A stretch of 6,166 bases of DNA from UBA5272 sp964393005 (GCA_964393005.1 CAYMRR010000026.1:1-6166); one strand, 5' to 3'. Counted from the stretch's first letter, positions 1-5,983 are shown. Translations and numbers: made by a program. The notes: generated by a model from the sequence alone, not told the origin.

Positions 1-186
1 CATATTAATATTGTCTATAGCCAACCTGCTAGCAGAAGTCCTTTTATAGACTTTTTCTGCAGCACTCAAAATAGATAACGATCCTAAAGTTATAATAGAA
101 AAAATAGTAGTAGCCACCATAAGCTCTACTAAAGTAAAGCCATTTTGATTTTTCTGAATATTTATTTTTTTGAAAATTTCTTTCAT
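1..186 (-). CDS. Type IV pilin-like (pseudopilin) protein, N-terminal part, cut by window edge
   Basis: This is the first 62 codons of a pilin-like protein whose remainder lies to the left of the window. The start is the ATG at 186-184; an in-frame TAA lies three codons upstream, so the start is well bounded. The protein has a basic leader ending at Gly16, then the class III prepilin motif NGFTLVELMVATTIFSI with Phe17 as mature residue +1 and Glu21 as the conserved +5 Glu. A hydrophobic helix follows to about residue 42, then the amphipathic start of the head domain (AAEKVYKRTSASRLAIDN). PilD would cut after Gly16 and the helix would pack into the filament core. The 16-nt leader is longer than the 9-nt leaders of the two other pilins here. 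It follows the upstream pseudopilin by 16 bases and is probably co-transcribed. No Shine-Dalgarno sequence is visible. Whether it is a GspJ-, GspI- or other minor-pilin type cannot be told from this end. Confidence 0.88.
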   Translation of the reverse strand, partial: MKEIFKKINIQKNQNGFTLVELMVATTIFSIITLGSLSILSAAEKVYKRTSASRLAIDNINM

Positions 187-202
187 AATAATTTACTAAA
201 AA

Positions 203-820
203 CTAATGACAATATCCTCCAGAAAAAGATATTTGTCCTATATTAAAAATTTCTATTATTCTACTTTCAGAGCCTCTTTTACCTTTAGGGGGAGTGACTA
301 TTTCTATACAAATCTTACTAATAGAATTTCCTTCTTGTGTAGTATCTACATAAGAAACACCGTCGTATATTGCAAATTTTGCAAAAGGTCTAGGTTTTAA
401 AAAATAGACTACAGCCCTAGAAACAGTCTCTTCACAATCATTAACACATATCTTTTTTATATGATTTCCAGAAGAAAGTATGAGGTCTGACTCAGGTTTA
501 TCTTGTGAAATAATTTCTGAAATATAAAATCCGTCTTCATAAATTTTATAAAAAGTCTCAATTTTAAAACTATTATTTAAGTCAAAAAGTACTCCATGGC
601 CTATATTAGAGACTTTATCTGACTGTATAAAGCTGGTTGTCCTGTTTTGCATATTGCGAATTAGCCCTGTAGCAGAATCTATGTCTAATAAAAGTACACT
701 TCTTGATTTATTGATCTCTAAACTAGAGGTAAGTAAAAATATACCTATCATAGAGAGAATTACCAAAGATACGGTAAGCTCTATAAGAGTAAAACCTTTT
801 AAAAATTTAGACCTTTTCAT
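203..820 (-). CDS. Minor type IV pilin / pseudopilin
   Basis: A 205-residue pilin-like protein, probably a minor subunit that primes or tips the filament. The leader MKRSKFLKG is followed by FTLIELTVSLVILSMIG, so PilD cleavage after Gly9 gives N-terminal Phe10 with Glu14 at +5. The hydrophobic helix runs to about residue 31. The rest is a beta-rich head with four cysteines: Cys125 and Cys129 (KKICVNDCEE), Cys171 (SKICIEI) and Cys204 in the terminal GGYCH. These could form one or two disulfides outside the membrane. The pattern of a hydrophobic strand, 'KPRPFAKFAIYDG' and a final 'IFNIGQIS' strand resembles GspH/FimT-like minor pilins, but that is a resemblance by eye. It starts 26 bases after the prepilin peptidase stop and ends (TAG) 16 bases before the next pseudopilin, so it is likely an operon member. 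No Shine-Dalgarno is seen. Confidence 0.9.
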   Translation of the reverse strand: MKRSKFLKGFTLIELTVSLVILSMIGIFLLTSSLEINKSRSVLLLDIDSATGLIRNMQNRTTSFIQSDKVSNIGHGVLFDLNNSFKIETFYKIYEDGFYISEIISQDKPESDLILSSGNHIKKICVNDCEETVSRAVVYFLKPRPFAKFAIYDGVSYVDTTQEGNSISKICIEIVTPPKGKRGSESRIIEIFNIGQISFSGGYCH

Positions 821-846
821 CTATTATATTTTAACACAAAAAGAGG

Positions 847-1683
847 CTAGTATAAGAAATTGGTTATGCCTATTATATCTATTTGTAAAAACATTACCAA
901 TAATGTAGCTAATATTATAAAAGGTGCAAAAGGAATCTGGGATTTTCTATTATATTTTTTAGGCTTCTTTAAAAGAAGTATTAAAGAAAAAGCTGCAGCT
1001 ATCCATATAGATAAAAGTAATATAGAAACTCCATAAACAAATCCAGACAAATATCCTACTCCTAAGTAAATTAAAATATCTCCAAACCCTACTCCTTTTT
1101 TATTTGAAAAATAATAAATCAGTATGAAAGGTAAAGCTATAAGTATTCCTGAAAATATATCAAGCCAAAACAATGTGCTCATACCTCCATAAAAATGGTT
1201 AAAATAATAAGCCCTATATGCAGCAAAAGCCAAACCTACAAGAATTAAGATTAAAGTAAAATTGGTAGGTACCAATTTATTTTTTAAATCGTAAATAAAA
1301 ATAACTCCAAAAATAACAAATAAAAAAGCAAAAAAAAGAGAAAAAAGTAAACCTGGAATAATAGAAGTTAAAGTATAAGGATAAGCGAAATACTCAGATA
1401 AATAGATTTGATAAGTTAGAATAGAAAAAACTCCACCAGCTATTTCTATCCAAAAATTTTCTTGACCTATTTTAGATTTACATTTTTTACATTTACCTTT
1501 TAAAAATAAATAAGAAAATATAGGAATCATCTCATACCAAGAAAGCTTTTTAGCACAAGACTGGCAAATACTTTTCCCTTTTATATAAGATTTTACATAA
1601 AGCCTATCAACTATAACTCCTACAAAGCTACCAAAAGCCGCCCCTATCATTAAAAGAAATAAATATAAAATAAATATATGCAT
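847..1683 (-). CDS. pilD: Prepilin peptidase (type IV leader peptidase / N-methyltransferase family)
   Basis: An integral-membrane aspartyl protease of the GxGD class, expected to cut the short basic leaders off the three pilins in this window, and probably to methylate the new N-terminus. At 278 residues it is normal size. It starts with the family hallmark GAAFGSFVGVIVDRL (residues 14-28). A cytoplasmic loop follows with two CxxC pairs (Cys40/43 and Cys65/68), the zinc site of the methyltransferase-type domain, with 'SWYEMIPIFSYLFLKGKC' between them. The catalytic aspartates are Asp132 in FIYDLKNKLVP and Asp202 in GVGFGD. 'IPFAPFI' near residues 250-256 is the conserved late motif. About seven to eight membrane segments are visible. 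An oddity is that the usual Lys two residues after the GxGD aspartate is Leu204 (GFGDILI). The gene lies behind a strong terminator and probably starts its own transcript, shared with the two following pseudopilins. It ends in TAG. Confidence 0.95.
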   Translation of the reverse strand: MHIFILYLFLLMIGAAFGSFVGVIVDRLYVKSYIKGKSICQSCAKKLSWYEMIPIFSYLFLKGKCKKCKSKIGQENFWIEIAGGVFSILTYQIYLSEYFAYPYTLTSIIPGLLFSLFFAFLFVIFGVIFIYDLKNKLVPTNFTLILILVGLAFAAYRAYYFNHFYGGMSTLFWLDIFSGILIALPFILIYYFSNKKGVGFGDILIYLGVGYLSGFVYGVSILLLSIWIAAAFSLILLLKKPKKYNRKSQIPFAPFIILATLLVMFLQIDIIGITNFLY

Positions 1684-1718
1684 AATTAAAAATTAAAATA
1701 GAATAATATTATTTAATA

Positions 1719-1727
1719 ATTTTATCA
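1719..1727 (-). promoter_or_regulatory. Candidate extended -10 promoter for pilD and the pseudopilins
   Basis: On the minus strand this reads TGATAAAAT, a TGn extension with a -10 hexamer one base from TATAAT. It lies directly after the pilin terminator and about 36 bases before the pilD ATG, giving a predicted leader of roughly 28 bases. No convincing -35 is visible, and A/T tracts make chance matches common. Position rather than sequence is the main support. Confidence 0.35.
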
Positions 1728-1732
1728 TATTT

Positions 1733-1770
1733 AAAAATAAAAATCCCTATTTTTAGGGATTTTTATTTTT
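1733..1770 (-). terminator. Strong, symmetric hairpin terminator after the pilin gene
   Basis: A perfect 17-bp inverted repeat: the arm 1733-1749 pairs base for base with 1754-1770 around a TTTT loop. The core is TCCCTA/TAGGGA, and the outer stem is an A tract paired with a T tract, giving a U-run whichever strand is transcribed. It begins 7 bases past the pilin stop and lies 50 bases before the pilD start. It should therefore end the pilin transcript and separate it from the pilD-pseudopilin unit. It could also stop antisense transcription. Confidence 0.9.
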
Positions 1771-1777
1771 GTATTTA

Positions 1778-2341
1778 TTAGTTGGTATAGTCTAGAAGAC
1801 ATCTATCAAGATTTCTACAAACATCTTGATCTGGTTCATCTTCTGGATTATCTCCTCCGTCTTTTGATTCATCTGCTCCAGAACCTGCATTTTTGGTAGG
1901 ACCATTAGCAGAGTCGGTTGACCCCCAACAAGAATTCACATTTGTAGAGTCACAGTCACGATCTGTTCTTAAAGCATCGTTGATATCATAAAGGTGAGTC
2001 CAAAGGTGATATCCTGTAATTCCTCCAGAAATTGCATCTGTCATAGTTACATAATTGTAAAGATTTGGATCAGCATTTTCTGTTTCGTTTATTCTAGTAG
2101 GTACAGAACCGTACACAACTAAATCTGCTAAACTTTCTGGATAAAAACCTTTATGGTCATCCGCATAAATAGCAAGATAGTTTTGAAGAGTTCTCATGTC
2201 TTGAATAGACTGAGTATCTCTAGCTCTTCTTCTTGCTGTTTGAAAAGGTCCATACATAATAGAAGCCAAAATAGCGATAATTGACATTACCACCAAAAGC
2301 TCTATCAAGGTAAAACCTTGTAAAAATTTTGTTTTTTTCAT
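1778..2341 (-). CDS. Type IV pilin, probable major subunit (GspG-like)
   Basis: A 187-residue pilin with leader MKKTKFLQG, then FTLIELLVVMSIIAILASIMY. PilD cuts after Gly9 and Glu14 is the +5 residue. After the hydrophobic helix comes the typical GspG/CPR-pilin segment PFQTARRRARDTQSIQDMRTL and a 'YADDHKGFYPESLADLV' turn. The head has two cysteine pairs, Cys130/Cys138 and Cys175/Cys181, able to make two disulfides. Between them, residues 156-173 are strikingly acidic (9 Asp/Glu of 18, with Gly, Pro and Asn), probably a flexible or metal-binding surface loop. I call it major because it alone has its own promoter and a strong terminator, allowing high single-gene expression; this is inference. 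It shares nearly the same first 22 coding bases with the minor pilin at 820. It ends in TAA, and no Shine-Dalgarno is seen before the ATG. Confidence 0.92.
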   Translation of the reverse strand: MKKTKFLQGFTLIELLVVMSIIAILASIMYGPFQTARRRARDTQSIQDMRTLQNYLAIYADDHKGFYPESLADLVVYGSVPTRINETENADPNLYNYVTMTDAISGGITGYHLWTHLYDINDALRTDRDCDSTNVNSCWGSTDSANGPTKNAGSGADESKDGGDNPEDEPDQDVCRNLDRCLLDYTN

Positions 2342-2377
2342 AATGTTAAAATAATATTATTTTTAAGGTACTAACTA

Positions 2378-2386
2378 ATTATATCA
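2378..2386 (-). promoter_or_regulatory. Extended -10 promoter of the pilin gene
   Basis: The minus strand reads TGATATAAT, a perfect TGn-TATAAT extended -10, in the gap between the pilC stop and the pilin ATG. Transcription would start near 2371 and give a leader of about 30 bases. There is no good TTGACA at the proper distance, as is usual for extended -10 promoters. The same 11-mer TTTGATATAAT precedes the plus-strand gene at 4879. Confidence 0.6.
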
Positions 2387-2423
2387 AACTTACCAAAAAT
2401 AACTCTTAAAAACTAAAGCCTTT

Positions 2424-2432
2424 TGTGGATAA
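2424..2432 (-). promoter_or_regulatory. DnaA-box-like 9-mer upstream of the pilin promoter
   Basis: The minus strand reads TTATCCACA, an exact match to the consensus DnaA box. It lies just after the pilC stop and about 40 bases upstream of the pilin -10 element, where a regulator could bind. A single 9-mer in AT-rich DNA can occur by chance (roughly 0.5 TTATNCACA sites expected in this window), so function is uncertain. Confidence 0.25.
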
Positions 2433-2437
2433 ATATT

Positions 2438-3661
2438 TTACATCGCAGACATAGAAGAATACATAGGCACAAGTACAGCAGAAAGTAAAAGTCCTACTCC
2501 ACCAGCTAAAAGCACGATAAGAGCTGGTTCTATAAGAGCCATAGAAGTATCTATGGCGTTATTTACTTCTCTTTTATAAAAAGAAGACAGAGTCTTTAAT
2601 ATAAAACCTAGCTTTCCTGTCTCTTCTCCAATCCTGGTCATTTGTACTAAAATATTAGGTAATTCTTCTTCTTCATAAAATGCTTGTGAGAGAGATTTTC
2701 CACCTTTTACTTTCTTAGAAACTCTTACCACCAAGTCTTTAAAAACTACATTATCTACAACATCTGCAGTAATTTCTAAAGATCTTACTATTGGCACACC
2801 TGAAGTAAGCATTGTATCTAAATTATCTGTAAGTCTAGAAAGAAAAAGCTTTTTATAGAGAGTTTTAAAAATAGGAATTCTCAATTTTATATAGTCTACA
2901 TATTGTTTACCTGTTGGAGTTTTTGATAGATTATATAAATAATATCCTACAAAAATTAGAACTATTAATACAAAAATACCATAAGACTTAAAGAAATTAC
3001 CTAAAGAAAAGACTATTTGGGTAATAAGAGGTAAAGCTCCACCATCTTCTTCCAACATAGTAGCCAATTCTGGAATAATAAAAGTAACCATCACAATCAT
3101 CACTACTATAAATACGACAATAACAAAAGATGGATAAGCTGAAGCTTTTTTAATTTTTTGTGTAAGTTCAAAGTTTCTATCCATATAATCAGCTAAGTAT
3201 AAAAATGATTCATCAAGTTTACCTGACTCTTCTCCTGCCTTTATCATATTAGAATAAAAAACTCCGAAGACATTGTTGTGTTTAGCTAAAGCAGAAGAAA
3301 TAGAAGATCCAGATTGTATATCATCTGCTACTATATTTAAAACTTTTTTGAGTTGTGGGTTTTCTGTTTCAGCAGCTACAAGTCTAAAGCTCCTTAAAGC
3401 TGATACACCCGACTGGAATAATGTAGAAATCTGTCTAGAAAAGACCACCAAATCTTTTTCTTTTACCTTTTTGCCTAAAAAAGGAATACGGAAACCAGTA
3501 TTTGGTGTACCAAAAATATTTTTCTCTTCAAATTTTTCAACAGAGATTATAATGAGTTTTCTATCTTGAAGAATACCAATAGCTTCATCTTCATTTTCAG
3601 CTTCTACTTTTCCTTCTACTCTTTCTCCATCACTTTTAATTGCTTTATACTTAAATAACAT
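2438..3661 (-). CDS. pilC: Type IV pilus inner-membrane platform protein PilC (GspF family)
   Basis: A polytopic inner-membrane protein that forms the platform coupling the pilus ATPases to subunit insertion and removal. At 407 residues it is normal for the family. The N-terminal cytoplasmic part (YKAIKSDGERVEGKVEA, about residues 4-40) is the usual PilC/GspF head. Two homologous T2SSF domains follow, about residues 70-198 and 272-397. Each carries the family signature: GEESGKLDESF at 143-153 and GEETGKLGFIL at 345-355. Membrane segments lie near 177-197, 226-244 and 376-399. The gene starts 4 bases after the pilT stop (TAA AATT ATG), so the pair is translationally close and co-transcribed, matching PilC's direct partnership with the ATPase. 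No Shine-Dalgarno is visible, so translation may depend on the ribosome leaving pilT. It ends in TAA. Confidence 0.96.
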   Translation of the reverse strand: MLFKYKAIKSDGERVEGKVEAENEDEAIGILQDRKLIIISVEKFEEKNIFGTPNTGFRIPFLGKKVKEKDLVVFSRQISTLFQSGVSALRSFRLVAAETENPQLKKVLNIVADDIQSGSSISSALAKHNNVFGVFYSNMIKAGEESGKLDESFLYLADYMDRNFELTQKIKKASAYPSFVIVVFIVVMIVMVTFIIPELATMLEEDGGALPLITQIVFSLGNFFKSYGIFVLIVLIFVGYYLYNLSKTPTGKQYVDYIKLRIPIFKTLYKKLFLSRLTDNLDTMLTSGVPIVRSLEITADVVDNVVFKDLVVRVSKKVKGGKSLSQAFYEEEELPNILVQMTRIGEETGKLGFILKTLSSFYKREVNNAIDTSMALIEPALIVLLAGGVGLLLSAVLVPMYSSMSAM

Positions 3662-3665
3662 AATT

Positions 3666-4724
3666 TTAAATCATTTTTTGTAACCCCCTAGGATTTCTAG
3701 AGTATCCAAGAGCTGTGTCTAAAGTTATTTTTCCTTCTTTTACTAATTCTGAAAGATGTCTATTAAAATCAATCATACCTACATCTCTTCCAGTTTCTAT
3801 GAGTATATCTATTTCGTGGATTTTGTCGTCACGAATAAGGTTGGCTACTGCAGTATTATTTAATAAAAGCTCATAAGCTGGGATCAATTTTCCATCAGTA
3901 GATGGTAAAAGTCTTTGAGAAAATACTCCAATTAAAGAAGAGGCTAATTGTATTCTTACTTGACCTTGCTGTTCTGCAGGAAAAGAATCTATAATTCTGT
4001 TAATAGTACCTGAAGCAGAAGAAGTGTGAAGAGTAGAAAATACCAAGTGCCCTGTCTCTGCAGCAGTAACAGCTGACGATATAGTATCCAAATCTCTCAT
4101 TTCTCCAAGCATTATGACATCTACATCTTGCCTAAAAGCTTGTCTCAAAGCTGTTTTAAAAGAGCTTGTATCCATCCCTATTTCTCTCTGATCTATTATA
4201 GATTTATCATTTTCATAAATATATTCTGCAGGATCTTCTATAGTAATAATATGTTTTTTTTCAGTTTTATTTATTTCATTAATCATGGCAGCTAAAGTGG
4301 TAGATTTTCCTTGCCTTACAGGACCTACTACTAAAAACAAACCTTGTTTAGCATGAGCTATGTCTGCCAAAATAGAAGGAAGCTTTAATTCTTCAAAAGT
4401 TTGAGGTCTTGGTACTAGTCTTAAAGAAATACCCACCAAACCTTTTTGAAAATATGCATTACCTCGAAGACGATATTTACCCAAATGCTCGAAAGCAAAA
4501 TCTAATTCTTGTTTAATGACAAAATCATTAAAATTTCTTTCATTTACCATTACCTTTAAAAGACCGACCATATCTTCAGCTTTTAGCGAGCTTTTATGCT
4601 TTAAAGTAATAAGCTCATTATTAATTCTAATAACTGGAGGATAACCTACCCCAAGATGAAGATCACTAGCATCTTCTTTAACTAAAGTTAAAATTAATTC
4701 ATTTAGTTCACTTTTATAGTCCAT
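3666..4724 (-). CDS. pilT: Type IV pilus retraction ATPase PilT
   Basis: A hexameric cytoplasmic AAA-like secretion ATPase that depolymerises the pilus, driving twitching or DNA uptake. Its 352 residues match PilT and lack the extra N-terminal domain and the four-cysteine zinc motif of PilB. The N-terminal PAS-like domain has ASDLHLGVGYPPVIRI (19-34). The linker has the arginine-finger region KYRLRGNAYFQ and ISLRLVP. Walker A is GPVRQGKST (134-142), the Asp box TIEDPAEYIY (161-170), Walker B VDVIMLGEMRD with catalytic Glu208, and the His box TGHLVFSTLHT (224-234). AVANLIRDDKIHEI (292-305) corresponds to the PilT-type AIRNLIRE motif, which favours retraction over extension. An oddity is that Walker A keeps GxxxxGKS/T but has VRQ where most PilT have TGS. 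The gene heads the pilT-pilC unit, 154 bases from the divergent gene. The ATG is supported by the normal PilT N-terminus. Confidence 0.95.
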   Translation of the reverse strand: MDYKSELNELILTLVKEDASDLHLGVGYPPVIRINNELITLKHKSSLKAEDMVGLLKVMVNERNFNDFVIKQELDFAFEHLGKYRLRGNAYFQKGLVGISLRLVPRPQTFEELKLPSILADIAHAKQGLFLVVGPVRQGKSTTLAAMINEINKTEKKHIITIEDPAEYIYENDKSIIDQREIGMDTSSFKTALRQAFRQDVDVIMLGEMRDLDTISSAVTAAETGHLVFSTLHTSSASGTINRIIDSFPAEQQGQVRIQLASSLIGVFSQRLLPSTDGKLIPAYELLLNNTAVANLIRDDKIHEIDILIETGRDVGMIDFNRHLSELVKEGKITLDTALGYSRNPRGLQKMI

Positions 4725-4771
4725 ATATTGTTAATTAAATAAAAATCACCAAAAAACAAATCTCACTTTAC

Positions 4772-4780
4772 ATTATAGCA
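4772..4780 (-). promoter_or_regulatory. Extended -10 promoter of pilT-pilC
   Basis: The minus strand reads TGCTATAAT, an exact TGn-TATAAT extended -10, followed by GTAAAG. Start of transcription would fall near 4765, giving a leader of about 40 bases. No clear -35 is present. It is one of three exact matches to this pattern, each placed before a transcription unit. Confidence 0.6.
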
Positions 4781-4806
4781 TTAAAAATATCTTTAAAAAT
4801 AAAAAG

Positions 4807-4815
4807 TTATGCACA
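4807..4815 (+). promoter_or_regulatory. DnaA-box-like 9-mer between divergent promoters
   Basis: TTATGCACA fits the DnaA consensus TTATNCACA. It sits almost midway between the divergent -10 elements, about 30 bases from the pilT one and 35 from that of the plus-strand gene, so one bound protein could affect both. A chance match cannot be excluded. Confidence 0.22.
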
Positions 4816-4846
4816 AAAAGATTTTAATACTTATTATTTAAATCTT

Positions 4847-4855
4847 TGATATAAT
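4847..4855 (+). promoter_or_regulatory. Extended -10 promoter of the plus-strand gene at 4879
   Basis: TGATATAAT is an exact extended -10 element, within an 11-mer TTTGATATAAT identical to the pilin promoter. It lies 23 bases before the ATG, predicting a leader of only about 17 bases with no Shine-Dalgarno. A -35 is not evident. Confidence 0.6.
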
Positions 4856-4878
4856 AAAAATAACAAAAGTCTAAAAAT

Positions 4879-5928
4879 ATGGAGAATATCAAAAAAACTT
4901 TAGAAAAAACAAAAAAAGAAGGTTTAGAAAATATTGATCAAAAAGGAATTAGCAAAAATGCAGCTCCAGCCTTAAATTCTATAAGAGAAATATTGCCTAT
5001 AGCTAGAAATATCAAAAAAACCTCTGAAGAATATCTCTCACATGAAGCACCTTTTATAGGAAAAGAAAAAGATACTGAGTTGCGAAGAAAGGTTTTTCTA
5101 GAACTGGCTGCTTGGAAAGATGCCTATTTTAGTGAAGAAGAAAATGAAGAAAAAATAATTTATGATAAATATAAAAAAAGTTTTTTTTGGAAAGATAATA
5201 AAATAAGTATTGGAGAAATTTTATCTTCTAGAAAACTTGGCAGTGAAATATCTTTAGATAAAAATATTTCAAATTTTGGTGAAGGAAAAAGGCTTTTAAA
5301 AGCTCTAAAAGAAAAAAAGATTGCAGATATTGTAGCTAAAAACTATGGAGAAGAATTAAGCAAAACTCTAAGCGAAAAAATAAAAAGAGAAGATTATCTA
5401 AAAAGTAAAGCTTATGAGGAGATTTATAAAAGATCAAAAGAAAATAAAGAACAATTTGGTATAAAAGCAGAACAAATTTTTATCAGTCTTTTAGAATCTA
5501 TTTCTATAGATAGGACAGATCTTAGCCTTAAAGTATATGAAGCAAACCCTTGGCAAGATGTTGAAAATAAAATAGATTTTATTTTAGAAAGAAAAAATAA
5601 AAAGAAAGGAATAGGGGTAGAAGAAAAAGAAGATCTAAAAACAATTGGTGTACAGTTTACTACTGCTACATCTAAAAAAAGTCATAAACTAGATCAAATA
5701 AGAAAGGCTAAATATAAAATAAAAGAAACAGAAATAGACGATATTATATACATAGAAATAGATTCCAAGATTTTAAGAAAAGCTATTGATGATTCTAAAA
5801 AAGAACAAAATAAATTTTTAAACCCTATCAAATTTTTACCAAAAGATATAAAAGATAGGCTTCTTAAAAAGCTATTTAAAGATATTTTAAATGATACAGA
5901 AATTAAATCATTAGAAAAAAACATCTAA
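4879..5928 (+). CDS. Lys/Glu-rich protein of unknown function; possible degenerate PD-(D/E)XK-like domain
   Basis: I do not recognise this 349-residue protein as a named family. It has no signal peptide or membrane segment and is probably cytoplasmic. Residues 1-190 are mostly charged helix (many KK, EK, KE pairs) with likely coiled coils. The C-terminal half, about 195-300, reads as a helix with acids (KAEQIFISLLESI, Glu198/Glu206), a strand with an acid (VENKIDFIL, Asp233), a strand GVQFTT (Gln259), a Lys-rich helix (SKKSHKLDQIRKAK) and a strand IDDIIYIEID. That order matches the PD-(D/E)XK nuclease core, with Gln-x-Thr where active enzymes carry Glu/Gln-x-Lys. If the reading is right, it may be an impaired or divergent nuclease or only a DNA-binding relative. 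It is transcribed away from pilT from its own promoter and ends in its own terminator, so it is not part of the pilus operon. The ATG fits the short leader after the -10. It ends in TAA. Confidence 0.85.
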   Translation: MENIKKTLEKTKKEGLENIDQKGISKNAAPALNSIREILPIARNIKKTSEEYLSHEAPFIGKEKDTELRRKVFLELAAWKDAYFSEEENEEKIIYDKYKKSFFWKDNKISIGEILSSRKLGSEISLDKNISNFGEGKRLLKALKEKKIADIVAKNYGEELSKTLSEKIKREDYLKSKAYEEIYKRSKENKEQFGIKAEQIFISLLESISIDRTDLSLKVYEANPWQDVENKIDFILERKNKKKGIGVEEKEDLKTIGVQFTTATSKKSHKLDQIRKAKYKIKETEIDDIIYIEIDSKILRKAIDDSKKEQNKFLNPIKFLPKDIKDRLLKKLFKDILNDTEIKSLEKNI

Positions 5929-5948
5929 TTCATTATTAGATGTTTTTT
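5916..5948. terminator. Bidirectional hairpin terminator between convergent genes
   Basis: A perfect 14-bp stem: 5916-5929 pairs with 5935-5948 around a TCATT loop. The core is CATCTAAT/ATTAGATG, flanked by an A tract on one side and a T tract on the other. The left arm overlaps the last codons and the TAA stop of the plus-strand gene. Because it gives a U-run in both directions, it could also end the minus-strand frame that stops at 5984. Confidence 0.85.
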
Positions 5949-5983
5949 CTTTTATTTTTAATATTTAAATATTATAGAGATTG

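Noticed and set aside
823..828. TATAAT hexamer (minus strand) two bases before the ATG at 820
   Set aside because: It would start transcription inside the gene, and it has no TG extension or -35. The gene more simply belongs to the pilD transcript.
2402..2423. Terminator after pilC
   Set aside because: Only a weak CTT/AAG pairing is present, with no stable stem. pilC transcripts may read into the pilin gene.
203..5928. Possible UGA recoding (code 25, as in Gracilibacteria/Absconditabacteria), because no gene ends in TGA
   Set aside because: All proteins are full length under the standard code with no internal TGA, and glycines use GGN. Seven stops are too few for the absence of TGA to mean much.
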